Shown here piece by piece: positions 25,151-25,407 of a DNA stretch of 25,407 bases. Source of the stretch: an uncultured SAR116 cluster alpha proteobacterium. Its GTDB lineage: Bacteria; Pseudomonadota; Alphaproteobacteria; Puniceispirillales; Puniceispirillaceae. A model generated the notes under the pieces. The model did not search any database. It saw nothing but the letters and a program-made list of their open reading frames with translations, and was not told the origin of the DNA. Position 1 is the stretch's first letter, and each line of letters starts with the position of its first letter. The DNA lies in NCBI GenBank assembly GCA_902520575.1, contig CABYOG010000011.1, forward strand, positions 1 to 25,407, written 5' to 3'. The translations under genes were made by a program, and so were the position numbers.

Positions 25151-25407
25151 ATGAACCCTTCTGAAAAAATTAGAGATTCTAAAAATTATCGAGGTTGGAA
25201 TACTGAATCTCATTTGAAGACATTCAGTCTCTGGAACTCTTTTTCAGATAGAACTTTCAATTTTTCATACGGAAACTTCCAGGAAAATAGGTTCTTAATA
25301 GATATCCTAAGAAACAACGAGGTTAAAAGCGTTGTGGACATTGGGTGTGCTACGGGCACCTCTTACCGACTTTTGAAGAATAATTTTAAAGGCTCAGAAT
25401 TCGAGTA
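25151..25407 (+). CDS. SAM-dependent methyltransferase, N-terminal part (cut by right edge)
   Basis: An ATG at 25151 opens a frame that stays open to the window end (85 codons). After an N-terminal region of about 58 residues comes VVDIGCATGTSYRLL (61-75), a standard class I methyltransferase motif I that binds S-adenosylmethionine. In polysaccharide regions such enzymes often methylate sugars, but only motif I is visible, so the substrate is open. GGGAT lies about 9 nt before the ATG. The gene is divergent from the reductase unit. Local base use is AT-rich compared with the left half of the window, in line with a variable polysaccharide island. Confidence 0.75.
   Translation, partial: MNPSEKIRDSKNYRGWNTESHLKTFSLWNSFSDRTFNFSYGNFQENRFLIDILRNNEVKSVVDIGCATGTSYRLLKNNFKGSEFE

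Overview
The window looks like a chromosomal segment of a free-living, probably marine alphaproteobacterium. This rests on gene style: a GlxA/AraC regulator beside formate-tetrahydrofolate ligase, a five-gene Liv-type ABC operon, a TauD-type dioxygenase, and moderate GC with AT-rich spacers. A SAR116-like lineage is a guess, because no rRNA or other marker gene is present. I see no tRNA, rRNA, CRISPR array or intact mobile element.

Left part (1-11958) is a mosaic of short transcription units. It starts with a membrane glycosyltransferase of the ArnT/PMT type cut by the left edge (minus). Then come sufE (plus), a GlxA-type regulator (minus) divergent from fhs (plus), and a SpoU RNA methyltransferase (plus). 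These are followed by an RlmI-like methyltransferase (minus), an Lrp/AsnC regulator (plus), a GT4 glycosyltransferase (minus) preceded by a short aldehyde-dehydrogenase-like fragment, and a DUF1330 protein (plus). An MFS transporter (minus) and an unassigned polytopic membrane protein (plus) complete this part and are transcribed away from each other.

Middle part (11960-18995, all minus) holds nutrient uptake and catabolism. A TauD-family dioxygenase and an EamA permease form one unit. The operon livK-livH-livM-livG-livF follows, with 1-nt stop/start overlaps or 3-nt gaps between its last genes. A near-perfect hairpin lies between livK and livH, and an intrinsic terminator lies after livF. 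The LivF ATPase carries an N-terminal tail of about 110 residues, most of it very rich in Lys and Ala like a histone H1 tail. This is the most unusual protein feature of the window.

Right part (19228-25407) is a surface-polysaccharide locus. It has a UDP-glucuronate 4-epimerase and a FlaA1/CapD-type 4,6-dehydratase (plus), then a decayed chain-length determinant (wzz) broken in three frames and about 560 bp without a convincing gene. After that come a reductase and a small phosphoglycosyl transferase (minus), and a methyltransferase cut by the right edge (plus). Dehydratase, reductase and initiating transferase together fit synthesis of an N-acetyl-6-deoxyhexosamine (QuiNAc or FucNAc type) and its loading on undecaprenyl phosphate. 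The sugar identity is inferred. The reversal of gene direction and the pseudogene suggest a rearranging O-antigen/exopolysaccharide region.
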